This document shows, piece after piece, positions 18,552 through 27,624 of a DNA stretch of 64,000 bases. The notes below the pieces were generated by a model. The model had not been told where the DNA came from. It saw only the letters and a list, made by a program, of their open reading frames with translations, and made no database searches. The stretch is from Roseburia sp. (GTDB taxonomy: Bacteria > Bacillota > Clostridia > Christensenellales > Pumilibacteraceae): contig JAMPDA010000001.1 in assembly GCA_023665905.1 (NCBI GenBank), positions 245,583 through 309,582 of the forward strand. Direction: 5' to 3'. Numbering within the stretch: the stretch's first letter is position 1; each line of letters starts with the position of its first letter. A program made the translations under genes and the position numbers.

Positions 18552-18584
18552 GCAAAAAGCGGACGCTCCGTTTCGGCGTCCGCT
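18552..18584 (-). terminator. Rho-independent terminator of the spoIIIA operon
   Basis: A perfect 9-bp stem AGCGGACGC/GCGTCCGCT (18576-18584 with 18558-18566) with a 9-nt loop is followed on the minus strand by TTTTT. It lies 16 bp after the spoIIIAH stop and separates it from the yqhY promoter. Confidence 0.9.
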
Positions 18585-18600
18585 CCTTCGATACAAATTG

Positions 18601-19083
18601 TTACGCTTCGACCGGCTTGATCCGCACATTGAACGCGGTCTTATCCGTTTCCGTCAAAACGACGTCGAGCACCTGCGCGACTTCCTGATCGGTCAGAGCG
18701 TCGGACTTAAGGATAACGTTTACGTTTTCCTCGCCGACGGTAACAAGGCAGTCGCTGAAGCCGAGCGCTTTGATGAGCGTTTCCAATCTCTGCTCCGTTT
18801 CCATGCACGCCACGAGCGCCGCAAGCTCTTTTTCCGCGCTCGCCTTCGCTTCCTCGGAGGACGCTTCGCTGGCTTTTATCGCCTCGTAGTACATGACGGT
18901 TTCGGAGCGCGAAGCGGATCTATCGGTGCGCGACATCGTAAAGTAGTCGGAATACACCTGCGTGTTTTCCGCACCGACGTTTTGCGAAGTAGCCGGACGG
19001 TTGAGGAAGTAGTTAAGACATCCCGTCAACACCAACAGCGCGACCATGCTCGCAAGGACAATGATTTTTTTCTTTTTACTCAT
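18601..19083 (-). CDS. spoIIIAH: Stage III sporulation protein AH
   Basis: Encodes 160 residues: a short basic cytosolic start, one transmembrane helix (about 7-26), a charged helical stretch rich in Glu/Ala/Ser (about 65-95) and a ring-building-motif domain at the C-terminus. The known protein forms a ring in the mother-cell outer forespore membrane and binds SpoIIQ from the forespore. It is shorter than the Bacillus homologue (about 218) but has the expected order of parts. Last gene of spoIIIAA-AH, followed by a terminator. Confidence 0.9.
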   Translation of the reverse strand: MSKKKKIIVLASMVALLVLTGCLNYFLNRPATSQNVGAENTQVYSDYFTMSRTDRSASRSETVMYYEAIKASEASSEEAKASAEKELAALVACMETEQRLETLIKALGFSDCLVTVGEENVNVILKSDALTDQEVAQVLDVVLTETDKTAFNVRIKPVEA

Positions 19084-19098
19084 AATGCCTCCTGAAAT

Positions 19099-19524
19099 TT
19101 AATTCGATTTGGGATAAACAATAATTCTGTCTATCGACAGATCCAGCAGTGTCGATACCGCATAGGTCACGTCGAGCTTCACCTTTGTACTGTTTCCGCC
19201 GTCACAGACTATCAATGCGCCGACGGCTTTGGGATTTTCCGTAGCCGATGCGGAGAACGAGCTTGTACTCCTGTCCCAGTTGACTACCACCGACGCATCG
19301 CCCACTCCCGATATTTCGGACACGATTTTTTCTATGCGCGTCTGCATTGCAGTGCAGTAGTCTGTATCGGAGTACGCCGAAACCGAAACCTCGTTCTTTT
19401 CTTCCGAGCACGACAGGCATGAAAAATATACGATAAGCGCCACCGCAAGCAACGCTCCGACGGCGACAAGCTCTATATGCCCGACTTTTTTCAGTTTGCA
19501 GAGAATGCCTTTAAGCTTATCCAT
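19099..19524 (-). CDS. spoIIIAG: Stage III sporulation protein AG
   Basis: Encodes 141 residues: a transmembrane helix (about 19-38) followed by an extracytoplasmic ring-building domain ending in STLLDLSIDRIIVYPKSN. SpoIIIAG forms the large ring of the feeding-tube channel between mother cell and forespore. Much shorter than the Bacillus form (about 229), mainly because the segment after the membrane helix is reduced. It overlaps spoIIIAF by 8 nt. Confidence 0.9.
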   Translation of the reverse strand: MDKLKGILCKLKKVGHIELVAVGALLAVALIVYFSCLSCSEEKNEVSVSAYSDTDYCTAMQTRIEKIVSEISGVGDASVVVNWDRSTSSFSASATENPKAVGALIVCDGGNSTKVKLDVTYAVSTLLDLSIDRIIVYPKSN

Positions 19525-19990
19525 AGCTCATGATAGCCTCCTTGCCGATGCCGAAATAGTCCGCGATCAGCCCGATGATTTCACTCTTATTTATATGCTC
19601 GCCGTTCCCGTTAATACCGTTACGCGAAAATTCGACAACCGCCGAATTTACGCCGTAATCGCCGCTGAGCTCGACTTCGATCTTTATGCCGTCGCATGAA
19701 TACCCGTTGGCTTCGAGATACTTATACGCGGCTTCTGCGAGCATGTTTTTCTTGGACTCCTCGATATATTCGAGATACGCCGTATCAGGCTGCACCTCGG
19801 CGTCGAAATCGAACCTGAACCCGTTTTTTACCAAACTCGGTATGGGCGTAACTATTACGAGCACCGCAACGGACGCAAAAACGGAGCGAATTACTTTGCG
19901 CGTCTTGCCCTGCGGCAGCAGTATTTCGGCTACCGTGGATATTACCGCCAAGCCGAGTATGGCAAGTCCCCACGCCGCAAACGCGCTCAC
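19517..19990 (-). CDS. spoIIIAF: Stage III sporulation protein AF
   Basis: Encodes 157 residues: two N-terminal transmembrane helices (about 5-25 and 35-54) and a soluble domain with IEVELSGDYGVNSAVVEF and a C-terminal FGIGKEAI, as in the family. Part of the SpoIIIA secretion-like complex. It overlaps spoIIIAE by 4 nt. Confidence 0.9.
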   Translation of the reverse strand: MSAFAAWGLAILGLAVISTVAEILLPQGKTRKVIRSVFASVAVLVIVTPIPSLVKNGFRFDFDAEVQPDTAYLEYIEESKKNMLAEAAYKYLEANGYSCDGIKIEVELSGDYGVNSAVVEFSRNGINGNGEHINKSEIIGLIADYFGIGKEAIMSYG

Positions 19991-21225
19991 AGCCCTATAT
20001 TCCCCGTGCAGATAGTCATGGATATGAAAATTATATATAAAAACGTCATGGCGATGACGACCGTCGCTATCATCGACGACGATTTGGAAACGGACGTCAA
20101 AATGCCGCTGAATCTGTCGCCGCCGAGCGGCTCCGCGATCGCGGCGGTCAGCTTCAGCGTCAAGGTAAATATCACGAGCTTGGAGATAACGGGCGCGGCG
20201 CCGAGCGCTATCAACAGCACGACGCCGGAGCCGAGCGCGTTTTTTATCAGCACATTGCCTGCCATTATAAAATCGAAGCCCTGCGACAGATATCCGCCGA
20301 TGACGGGCACGTATTTGGAAACGGCAAAGCGCGCCGCGCGCATCGATATTCCGTCACGCACGGACGCGGTTATCCCCGTAACGCCGATAACGGCAATGAA
20401 CAAAAAGAACGCTGTGCCGAGCAGCCACTTGCATGCCGAGCGGAAAAATTCCGCCGTCTTTTCGAGCTTTATCCCCGTGGAAACGGAACCTATTACGTCG
20501 AACACCATCGCCATGAGAAGCGCCGGAAAAGCGAAGTATGTGACGGCGTTCGTCATTGCGCCGCCGAGTATCGCGACAGCCGGAGAATACACGCCGGCGG
20601 ACGCCGAAGCGCCCGTAGCGGTCATAAGCGTAATCAGTACGGGCGCAACGGCGTTTATCTGCGTTTTCATCGACCCGACAAACCGCACCGCAACGCCCAA
20701 AAGCGACGAGAAATACCCCACTATAAGCGAAACGGCGAGCGTGCCCGTAGCAAAATACACCACGCGCTCTATCGATTCGGAAGCGTATCTGCCTTTGACG
20801 GAATTTAACAGATTGTACGCGATAGCTATTGCGATAATAGCAAACAGCATGGGAAGATACTCGAATATATCCGCGCCGAACAGCGCAAACACGTACGACA
20901 GCACGCTTCCGAAATCGCCTGCGTAATCCCCGTTTGCCACCGCGCGTATGCGCTCTTTTATGTCCGAAAACCCGAATACGGATATCTGCGTTTCGGAAAG
21001 CGCGTCTACTAAGCTCTGCACGTCGGATAGGTCGAGCTTGTCCAGCAGGTCGTCGATACTGTCGGGTATGTCGTCACTGTCGCCGTCCGCGTTGCGCGCG
21101 TATGCGCAGAGCGACTTCGCTGCGCTCGGCGCATTGCCGTCCGCACGCACGGAAAACACCGCGCAGATCGCCGCACACCCAGCAAGCAGGACTGTCATTA
21201 TTAACATGATTACTGTTTTTTTCAT
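19987..21225 (-). CDS. spoIIIAE: Stage III sporulation protein AE
   Basis: Encodes 412 residues: a signal-like N-terminus (about 1-29), an extracytoplasmic region with the VQSLVDAL segment, then about seven or eight transmembrane helices. The PVLITLMTATGASASAGVYS segment is typical of the family. It is the largest membrane part of the SpoIIIA complex. Overlaps its neighbours by 4 nt on both sides. Confidence 0.94.
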   Translation of the reverse strand: MKKTVIMLIMTVLLAGCAAICAVFSVRADGNAPSAAKSLCAYARNADGDSDDIPDSIDDLLDKLDLSDVQSLVDALSETQISVFGFSDIKERIRAVANGDYAGDFGSVLSYVFALFGADIFEYLPMLFAIIAIAIAYNLLNSVKGRYASESIERVVYFATGTLAVSLIVGYFSSLLGVAVRFVGSMKTQINAVAPVLITLMTATGASASAGVYSPAVAILGGAMTNAVTYFAFPALLMAMVFDVIGSVSTGIKLEKTAEFFRSACKWLLGTAFFLFIAVIGVTGITASVRDGISMRAARFAVSKYVPVIGGYLSQGFDFIMAGNVLIKNALGSGVVLLIALGAAPVISKLVIFTLTLKLTAAIAEPLGGDRFSGILTSVSKSSSMIATVVIAMTFLYIIFISMTICTGNIGL

Positions 21226-21608
21226 GTCAGCATACCGGCAATGAATTCAAAGAGCTGTACCACTATCGGCAGAGATACACCCACTATTATCAGCTTGCCT
21301 GCCAATGTCACCTTGTCCGCAAGCGACGGAAGTCCCACGTCCTCTATCAGCGACGCCGAAAATTCCGCAATGTACCCGACGGCTATCACCTTGAACAAAA
21401 GCGTCACCACCGACGTCGCCAGCCCTGCGCGCTTGGCTATATCGGACACCACCGAAAATATGTCGGAAAAGTAATCGACCACCGACAGCAATACTATTAT
21501 GCCGCCGGCAAAAGTGACGAGAAGCGCAAGTTCGCTTTTGATGTCGCGCAATATCATCGCGCAGAACGCCGTTACGAGCGCAATAGCAGCGATGCGAAAT
21601 ATCTCCAT
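21222..21608 (-). CDS. spoIIIAD: Stage III sporulation protein AD
   Basis: Encodes 128 residues with four hydrophobic segments and the family pattern FRIAAIALVTAFCAMILRDI at the N-terminus. SpoIIIAC and SpoIIIAD are related small membrane proteins of the SpoIIIA complex, and the two genes are adjacent here with 1 bp between them. Confidence 0.93.
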   Translation of the reverse strand: MEIFRIAAIALVTAFCAMILRDIKSELALLVTFAGGIIVLLSVVDYFSDIFSVVSDIAKRAGLATSVVTLLFKVIAVGYIAEFSASLIEDVGLPSLADKVTLAGKLIIVGVSLPIVVQLFEFIAGMLT

Positions 21609-21609
21609 A

Positions 21610-21813
21610 TCAGTACATTCCGAACACTGTTTTGAGGGTGTCGAAAAGCTGTCCTATCATGTTGATTATCATGATCAGGACTATGACGAGCCCTGCGAGC
21701 GTCACGAGCGTCGCTATCTCGTCTTTATCCGTTTTTTTGAGTATCTGATTGATTATCGCCGTTATCAGTCCTACTGCGGCTATTTTGAAAATTATATTGA
21801 TGTCCATATCCAC
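21610..21813 (-). CDS. spoIIIAC: Stage III sporulation protein AC
   Basis: Encodes 67 residues, two transmembrane helices with a polar loop (TDKDEIA) between them. Length, topology and position between spoIIIAB and spoIIIAD identify it. It abuts spoIIIAB with no gap. Confidence 0.93.
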   Translation of the reverse strand: MDMDINIIFKIAAVGLITAIINQILKKTDKDEIATLVTLAGLVIVLIMIINMIGQLFDTLKTVFGMY

Positions 21814-22299
21814 CTACAACGTCAAAACGCCCACGCACAGGCCGAATAAAAAACCGAGCTTTACGGCTACCGCGCCGTATTTTTCGGACTTTTCGGATGC
21901 GGATTTGCGATATTCCGAGAACATCGACTCGTACATCTCGAGCTCGCGGAGCTGTGCCGCCTCGTCCGCCGCGCCGAGCGACGAAAAAAAGCCGCAAACG
22001 CCGTCGTAAATTTTTTCGGTCAAAAAGCCCTTGCTGAGCGTAATCGTTCCGCCCTTACTTCCGACATAGCTCAAGTATTCGTCGATATTCTTTTTAAACA
22101 GCGCGCTCGTCGGCGCCTGCTTAATAATAACTTCCGCCGCCGGATCGCGACGATAAGCGACGTTGCGTTTAAGGTCGGCAATAAGTCCGCATATTCCGTC
22201 GAGATACGCGAGATTTCTTTTATAGCTTTTATTTACCGCAAATCCGCACGCCATACCCACCGCGGCGCATACGAAAACCATCAATAATTTTGCGCTCAT
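21814..22299 (-). CDS. spoIIIAB: Stage III sporulation protein AB
   Basis: Encodes 161 residues with one hydrophobic segment at each end and a helical cytosolic body, the GspF-like layout of SpoIIIAB. It is thought to link the ATPase SpoIIIAA to the membrane complex. Overlaps spoIIIAA by 4 nt. Confidence 0.92.
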   Translation of the reverse strand: MSAKLLMVFVCAAVGMACGFAVNKSYKRNLAYLDGICGLIADLKRNVAYRRDPAAEVIIKQAPTSALFKKNIDEYLSYVGSKGGTITLSKGFLTEKIYDGVCGFFSSLGAADEAAQLRELEMYESMFSEYRKSASEKSEKYGAVAVKLGFLFGLCVGVLTL

Positions 22300-23198
22300 A
22301 CCGCCGCGTACTCTCCGTCGAATACGTTAACGCTTCTGTGCGGCGCGTCGCCCAGCACGCAAAAGCGCGAAAATGTGCGGCTGTCTATAAGCTTGCGAAA
22401 ATCGGGTTTAGAGCGAAATTCGGCAAGGTCGCGCGCGTGGGCTGTTGCGACTACGGCTATTCCGCAGTACGCCGCATGCTTTACCGCATCCGTATCGTCG
22501 CCGAAAAGCTCATCGACAAATATAGCGTCGGGACGCATATTAGCAATGCCCATTTTAAAGACGCGCGCCTTGTCCATGCCGCTGACTACATCGGTACACA
22601 TACCGACGTCGAGCGACGGCACGCCGCTTCCCGCCGAAGCGATTTCGTACTTCTCGTCGCACAGCAGAACGTTGTAACCGCGATCGGAAACGAGCCGACA
22701 GAGGTCGCGCAAAACGGTGGTCTTGCCTGCGCCCGGCGGCGAGATAATGAGCGTATTCAATATTCTACCCGAAACGACTTTGCAGTACAATGCGTAAGCA
22801 CAGTCCGTTACCTGGTGCGGAAGCCGTATGTTTACTGCGGTGAAATTCTTGACCGCGTTCACACTACCGCCCGATATAACTCCGCTGCCGCATACGCCTA
22901 TGCGTATTCCGCCGGATACCGAAATATAGCCGTTTTTGAGCGTATCTGTCACGGTGTACAGCGAAAACTCGCAGGCGCGCATGACGATGTTTTCCACCTC
23001 GTTCTTTTCGGCGACAAACGCTTCGCTCACGTTTTTTGTTATGCCGTTTTTACACAGATAATAATACGCGCCGTCGTACTGCACGCGCACGGGCATGCGG
23101 TTTCTCACGCGCATTTCGCACAGCTTGTCCGCGCAGAGCCGACCGCGCACAGCGTCGGCGTAAATATCCGGTATCAGCCTGAAAAGGTCATCCGTCAT
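22296..23198 (-). CDS. spoIIIAA: Stage III sporulation protein AA, ATPase
   Basis: Encodes 300 residues from the ATG at 23198 (MTDDLFRLIPD). A longer in-frame start at 23300 would lie inside the efp terminator hairpin, so I reject it. It is a secretion-type ATPase: Walker A SPPGAGKTT (about 153-161), Walker B AIFVDELFGD, and the conserved GYISVSGGIRIGVCGSGV block before it. It powers the SpoIIIA channel from the mother-cell cytosol. No clear ribosome site precedes 23198; I could not decide on a sporulation-sigma promoter in the 45 bp upstream. Confidence 0.93.
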   Translation of the reverse strand: MTDDLFRLIPDIYADAVRGRLCADKLCEMRVRNRMPVRVQYDGAYYYLCKNGITKNVSEAFVAEKNEVENIVMRACEFSLYTVTDTLKNGYISVSGGIRIGVCGSGVISGGSVNAVKNFTAVNIRLPHQVTDCAYALYCKVVSGRILNTLIISPPGAGKTTVLRDLCRLVSDRGYNVLLCDEKYEIASAGSGVPSLDVGMCTDVVSGMDKARVFKMGIANMRPDAIFVDELFGDDTDAVKHAAYCGIAVVATAHARDLAEFRSKPDFRKLIDSRTFSRFCVLGDAPHRSVNVFDGEYAAV

Positions 23199-23244
23199 AC
23201 TGTTATATTTATGCCGCTTGTCCGCCTTTATGTTATAAAAACGG

Positions 23245-23290
23245 CAAAGAAAGACCCGAACGAATGTTCCGATGAACAGACGTTCGGGTC
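23245..23290 (-). terminator. Rho-independent terminator of efp
   Basis: Perfect 10-bp stem GACCCGAACG/CGTTCGGGTC (23281-23290 with 23253-23262), an 18-nt loop, then TTTCTTT on the minus strand. It lies 45 bp after the efp stop and isolates the spoIIIA operon. Confidence 0.9.
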
Positions 23291-23334
23291 CTAATTTCAT
23301 TTTTGATATGCGGCAACGGCTTTTTGCCTAACGA

Positions 23335-23895
23335 CTATTTTACGCGCTCCATGTAAGTTCCCGTGCGCGTATCGACGCGTATCTTGTCGCCTATATTTAC
23401 AAACAGCGGCACGCCGATCGTAAATCCTGTTTCGAGCGTTGCGGGCTTGTTGCCGGGCTTAGACGTGTCGCCTTGTATTCCCCCTTCGGTATCGGCTATG
23501 ACGAGCTCTACGAAGTTGGGCGGCTCGACCGCAAACGGCGCGCCTTTGTACGACGAAATGGTAACGGTCATCTCTTCTTTGATAAACTTCAGTGCGTCGG
23601 CGCACGTTTCGTGATTGAGCGGCAGCATGTCGAAAGTTTCGCTGTCCATAAAGTAGTACAGATCGCCATCGCTGTACGAATACTGATATTCACGCCTGTC
23701 GATATGCGCTTCTTCGTACTTGTCGGACGGGTTGAACGTGTTTTCCAAGACCTGACCCGTTATTACGTTTTTGATCTTTGTGCGAACAAAGGCGGAGCCT
23801 TTGCCCGGTTTTACGTGCTGAAATTCAACGACGGTGTACACCTTGCCGTCCATCTCGAATGTTGTGCCTTTGCGGAAATCTCCTGCCGAAACCAT
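23335..23895 (-). CDS. efp: Translation elongation factor P
   Basis: Encodes 186 residues, the full three-domain EF-P. The loop carrying the modifiable lysine reads KPGKGSAF with K32 at the tip, and the C-terminus has [23 protein letters not shown] relieves ribosome stalling at polyproline. It follows pepP by 16 bp, a common Firmicutes pairing. Confidence 0.97.
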   Translation of the reverse strand: MVSAGDFRKGTTFEMDGKVYTVVEFQHVKPGKGSAFVRTKIKNVITGQVLENTFNPSDKYEEAHIDRREYQYSYSDGDLYYFMDSETFDMLPLNHETCADALKFIKEEMTVTISSYKGAPFAVEPPNFVELVIADTEGGIQGDTSKPGNKPATLETGFTIGVPLFVNIGDKIRVDTRTGTYMERVK

Positions 23896-23911
23896 AATTA
23901 CCTCCGATAAA

Positions 23912-24964
23912 TTAGATTATTAGTTTTTTGTCGTAATTCGTAATGTCGACAGCGCTATCCTCTTTGACAACAAGCATGTCTTCTATACGCACACCGCCCA
24001 AACCGTTGATGTATATTCCCGGTTCTGCGGTAATTACCATATTGGGTCTTAAGATCGTCTGCCCGTTCGACCCGACGCGCGGATCCTCGTGGATATCTAT
24101 GCCCACGCCGTGCCCGAACGAATGTCCGAAATTTTCGGCATAGCCGTTTGCCGTTATGTACTCGCGAGCGAGCGCATCGGCGTCGTGACAGGTCATGCCG
24201 GCTTTGATAAACTTGATAGCGTATTCCTGCGCGGCTTTGACTATCTCGTACACTCTTGCGAGCTGCTCCCCGGGGTCGCCGAGGCAGAATGTGCGCGTCA
24301 TATCCGAGCAGTAGCCGCGATACTTGGCGCCCATGTCTATAAGTATAAGATCGTTTTTGTCGAGCGTCTTGTCGGACGTGTGGTGATGCGGCTGCGCCGT
24401 GTTTGCGCCGAAAGCGACGATCGTGTCAAAGGAATATTTATCCGCACCGCCGACGACCATTTCGTAATCGATCTCCGCCATAAGCTCGCGCTCTGTCATG
24501 CCGACTTTGGCGTGCGACATGGCTTTTTGCAATGCGCGTTCCGCTATGCGCTGAGCGGATATAATAAGCTCGATCTCCTCGTCAGTCTTTATGGCGCGCT
24601 TTGCCTGTATGAGCGCGTCGGCAGGCTTGAGCTTATAGTCCTTGAGCGCCGCCTTGAACTCGTGAAATTCCCCGACGGACATCGTTTCTTCGTACCCCAC
24701 CGTCTTTGCGCCGAGCTTACCCAGCGTTTCCGCAATCTTTCCGAAAAACTCGGAGTACGTGCAGATGATTATGTCCGCGTCGGTAATATGCTCGCGCGCT
24801 TCGGACTCGTAACGGAAATCCGTAATGAACACCGTTTTGTCGCGCGATATAACGACCGCGCCGAACGACGTTTCAAACCGCGTAAAGTAAAAGCGATTGG
24901 ATTCGCCCATAAACACGAACGCGTCGATTTTTCCGCCGGATTCAAATAGATCGGATGTTATCAT
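23912..24964 (-). CDS. pepP: M24 metallopeptidase (Xaa-Pro aminopeptidase / prolidase)
   Basis: Encodes 350 residues from the ATG at 24964, chosen because GGAG lies six bases before it; an ATG four codons upstream has no usable site. A creatinase-like N-terminal domain (about 1-120) precedes the pita-bread catalytic domain. The metal ligands are seen in order: D in LILIDMGA, D in [10 protein letters not shown] in [11 protein letters not shown] in TAEPGIYI and E in GGVRIEDM. It removes the residue before proline from peptide N-termini. Exact substrate (PepP or PepQ type) is not determined. Confidence 0.9.
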   Translation of the reverse strand: MITSDLFESGGKIDAFVFMGESNRFYFTRFETSFGAVVISRDKTVFITDFRYESEAREHITDADIIICTYSEFFGKIAETLGKLGAKTVGYEETMSVGEFHEFKAALKDYKLKPADALIQAKRAIKTDEEIELIISAQRIAERALQKAMSHAKVGMTERELMAEIDYEMVVGGADKYSFDTIVAFGANTAQPHHHTSDKTLDKNDLILIDMGAKYRGYCSDMTRTFCLGDPGEQLARVYEIVKAAQEYAIKFIKAGMTCHDADALAREYITANGYAENFGHSFGHGVGIDIHEDPRVGSNGQTILRPNMVITAEPGIYINGLGGVRIEDMLVVKEDSAVDITNYDKKLII

Positions 24965-24977
24965 TGTTTTCTCCATA

Positions 24978-25042
24978 CCTAAAGCGCCGTGTCGGCTTTT
25001 AGGTGTTTTAATGATTATACCACATAACTTTGCATATGTTAA
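24978..25042 (-). promoter_or_regulatory. Predicted promoter and leader hairpin of pepP-efp
   Basis: Minus strand: TTAACA (25037-25042), 17-bp spacer, TATAAT (25014-25019). This is one of the best promoter matches in the window. The short leader then forms a hairpin between 25003 and 24978: CCTAAA at one foot pairs with TTTAGG at the other, with an inner GCCG/CGGC stem. It ends 14 bp before the preferred start codon. Confidence 0.65.
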
Positions 25043-25896
25043 GCGTTTTTGTGCATTTTTTTCATAGCCAAAGCGTCGTCGGACATCGTGCCCGAAGATT
25101 CGCAGATCACGTACGGCGACATTTTATATTCGTCGAACAGTTCCGCGAGCGGCGCGTAGTCCGGTCCGTAAACTTCGTCGGCAAAGGTCAAGTGCCGTAT
25201 CTCGCCCTTGTCGCCGTACTGTATCTTGGAAAAGTGCACGTGCATAGCCGACGCCTTTTCAAAGCCGAGCCTGTCCACGGTGTAATCGAGTATTCTTCGA
25301 TAATCGTCCTTTGTCTTAAGTCCGCCGCGAGTGTACGCGTTGATGTGCCCGAAGTCGAAGCAAGGATAAAACCTTTCGTACAGCTCGCAAAACCGCACGA
25401 CTTCCTCCACAGTGCCTATCTGATTGGTTTTGCCCATAGTTTCGAGGCAGACCTTAAAGTCGAAGTCGGCTGCGCTCGCGGCTATTTTTTCGCACGCCTC
25501 TGCGAGAAGTTCCAGATTGCTCAAAGTAGCCGCAACGGCGTCCGCGCGCGCAGCCTTGCCGCATGCCGCAGGATGCACCACCACGCGTTCGCCGCCCAAC
25601 TTATTACAGGCGTTAAGCGTCTGCACGACATAGCCTATCGACTTATTTATCATCTCCGCGTCGGGATTGGCAAAGTTGGTGTAGTACGGCGCGTGCGCGC
25701 TTATTGCGATAGAGTACTTTTTAAACTCGGCGTTTATCTTTGCCGCGGTATCGTCCGACATGGACACGCCGCGCCCGAACGAATACTCGAAAGCGTTAAG
25801 CCCGAGTTCGTGCAAAAACTCGCCCTCTTCGTAGGTGTGCTTTCTTCCCGACGCGTAAAACGCTTCGCTGTTGCCGGAAGGTCCTATCCTAAGCAT
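25039..25896 (-). CDS. Endonuclease IV-family (AP endonuclease 2) TIM-barrel protein
   Basis: Encodes 285 residues. Most zinc-ligand motifs of deoxyribonuclease IV are visible in order: SAHAPYYTN, VVVHPAA, CLETMGKTNQIG, CFDFGHINAYTRG, AMHVHFSKI and VICESSG. The DRH motif that supplies two ligands in E. coli Nfo reads IRH here. The family cuts DNA at abasic sites, but divergent members may have other roles, so exact function is open. It overlaps ribF by 8 nt and ends the truB-ribF run; this location is not a standard one for nfo. Confidence 0.75.
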   Translation of the reverse strand: MLRIGPSGNSEAFYASGRKHTYEEGEFLHELGLNAFEYSFGRGVSMSDDTAAKINAEFKKYSIAISAHAPYYTNFANPDAEMINKSIGYVVQTLNACNKLGGERVVVHPAACGKAARADAVAATLSNLELLAEACEKIAASAADFDFKVCLETMGKTNQIGTVEEVVRFCELYERFYPCFDFGHINAYTRGGLKTKDDYRRILDYTVDRLGFEKASAMHVHFSKIQYGDKGEIRHLTFADEVYGPDYAPLAELFDEYKMSPYVICESSGTMSDDALAMKKMHKNA

Positions 25897-26773
25897 TATC
25901 TCTCCATTTGATATCGGCGCGGACTTGCTTCGACAGCAGCGCCGGCGTATCGAACTTAGTCACCGAGCGCAATTTTTTGTGGAAAAACAGCGTGACGTCT
26001 TTGCCGTAAATGCTGTCGTTGAACCCGTCGAGCATTGTTTCGACGACGGTTTTTGTCAATCCGAAAGTGGGTCGCGCGCCGACGTTTGTCGCACCGTAAT
26101 ACACCGCGTCGTCCACTATGCACGTAGTGCCGTACACGCCGCTCGCAGGGACGATCTTGGACGACGGAAGTTTTATATTGGCTGTAGGGATATCGAAAAG
26201 CCGTCCGGCGCCTCTGCCGTGGACTACTTTTCCGCTCATCATAAACGGCGCGCCGAGATATTCGTTCGCCTTTTCGATCTGCCCGTCCGCCAAAAAGTCT
26301 TTGACTACTGTGGTGGAAACGCGCATGCCGTTGAGCTCGAACTTATCCACTACTATGCACTCGACGCCGTGCGCCTTGCAGTAATTATTCAATAATTCCG
26401 CGTCGCCCTTTGCGCCCGCGCCGAACAGATAGTCGTAGCCGCACACGACGGCTTTTATCCTGTAATGCGAAAACAGCCCGTCCAAAAAAGTTTCCGCCGT
26501 GCGGTTTTTTAGGCGCGTATCGAAACGCATGGGCAATACGCAGTCGCAAAGCGGCTCCAACAGCTTGCAACGCTCCGAGTATGTATACACCTGCTTTCCG
26601 TTGATGTTGAAAAGCTTATAAGCGTTGTTGGAAAATGTGGCGACGGCGCAGACTACGCCGTTTTTGCGCGCATAGTCGCGCGCGACGGCTATCAAGCTTC
26701 TGTGCCCGAGGTGTACGCTGTCGAAGTACCCGAGCGCAAGGCAAACTTCCGTTTCCGACGTAAGTTCTGTCAT
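25889..26773 (-). CDS. ribF: Bifunctional riboflavin kinase / FAD synthetase
   Basis: Encodes 294 residues. The N-terminal FAD synthetase domain has LALGYFDSVHLGHRSL (about 11-26). The C-terminal flavokinase domain has the GRGAGRLFDIPTANI loop and ASGVYGTTCIVDD. It makes FMN and FAD from riboflavin. It overlaps truB by 4 nt, the usual truB-ribF pair. Confidence 0.96.
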   Translation of the reverse strand: MTELTSETEVCLALGYFDSVHLGHRSLIAVARDYARKNGVVCAVATFSNNAYKLFNINGKQVYTYSERCKLLEPLCDCVLPMRFDTRLKNRTAETFLDGLFSHYRIKAVVCGYDYLFGAGAKGDAELLNNYCKAHGVECIVVDKFELNGMRVSTTVVKDFLADGQIEKANEYLGAPFMMSGKVVHGRGAGRLFDIPTANIKLPSSKIVPASGVYGTTCIVDDAVYYGATNVGARPTFGLTKTVVETMLDGFNDSIYGKDVTLFFHKKLRSVTKFDTPALLSKQVRADIKWRDNA

Positions 26774-27624
26774 GACATTTCATCCTTTAAATAAGTTTTT
26801 ATCTTCAGCACGCCGTCTACAGCATGCCCGATGCCGAAAAATTCCGAACGGCAGTACACCAGAACATCTCCGCTCCTGTCGCACGGCAATTTCCTGCCGT
26901 AGCACAAGTCGGCGTATCTGTCGTCGGGAACGACGTACTTCGGGATATCGAGAACGCTGTCCGGCGGAACGAGCGCCGAAGCTTTGCGCACCTCGAGCGC
27001 CTCAAGCGACACGCTGTCGCGAACGGAAAAACAGCCCGACGCCGTGCGCTGTAAATACGTGAGCGTCGCAAGTGAGCCGCACATTCGCGCCACATCGCGG
27101 CATATTGAGCGTATGTACGTTCCGCACGAGCAATCTATCGAAAACACCGTTTCGGACATCGACGGCTGACAAATAAGCTCCGCGCCGTATATCTCGACCG
27201 AAACGGGCTTAAGTTCCGCGCTTTCGCCGCCGCGTGCGATCGCGTACGCGCGCTTGCCGTTTACGTGCTTTGCGCTGTACTGCGGCGGCACCTGCTCGAT
27301 CTTGCCTACGAGCGACTGCATGGCGTGCATTATCGCGTCCACGCTCGGGATGTCGCAAGTAGTTTCAGTAACCTTGCCGCACGCGTCGAGCGTGTCCGTT
27401 TCATAGCCGAATTTGAACTTTGCAATGTACGATTTTTTTCGACCGGACAGATATTCGAAAAGCCGCGTGGACTTGCCGACGCCGAGCACCAAAACCCCTT
27501 CCGCCATGGGGTCGAGCGTGCCCATGTGCCCTACCGACTTTTCGCCGAGTATGCGGCGCACCTTAGCCACCACCTGCGCCGACGACATGGACGGCGGCTT
27601 ATAGAGATTTATAAGCCCGTTCAT
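26770..27624 (-). CDS. truB: tRNA pseudouridine(55) synthase TruB
   Basis: Encodes 284 residues. The catalytic aspartate lies in the GHMGTLDPMAEGVLVLGVGK motif near residue 38. KSYIAKFKFGYETDTLDACG and the C-terminal PUA-like region also fit. It makes pseudouridine 55 in the T arm of tRNA. Overlaps nrnA by 4 nt. Confidence 0.96.
   Translation of the reverse strand: MNGLINLYKPPSMSSAQVVAKVRRILGEKSVGHMGTLDPMAEGVLVLGVGKSTRLFEYLSGRKKSYIAKFKFGYETDTLDACGKVTETTCDIPSVDAIMHAMQSLVGKIEQVPPQYSAKHVNGKRAYAIARGGESAELKPVSVEIYGAELICQPSMSETVFSIDCSCGTYIRSICRDVARMCGSLATLTYLQRTASGCFSVRDSVSLEALEVRKASALVPPDSVLDIPKYVVPDDRYADLCYGRKLPCDRSGDVLVYCRSEFFGIGHAVDGVLKIKTYLKDEMS

Noticed and set aside
23199..23300. Longer N-terminus for SpoIIIAA
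   Set aside because: The extension is encoded by the efp terminator hairpin and has no family match.
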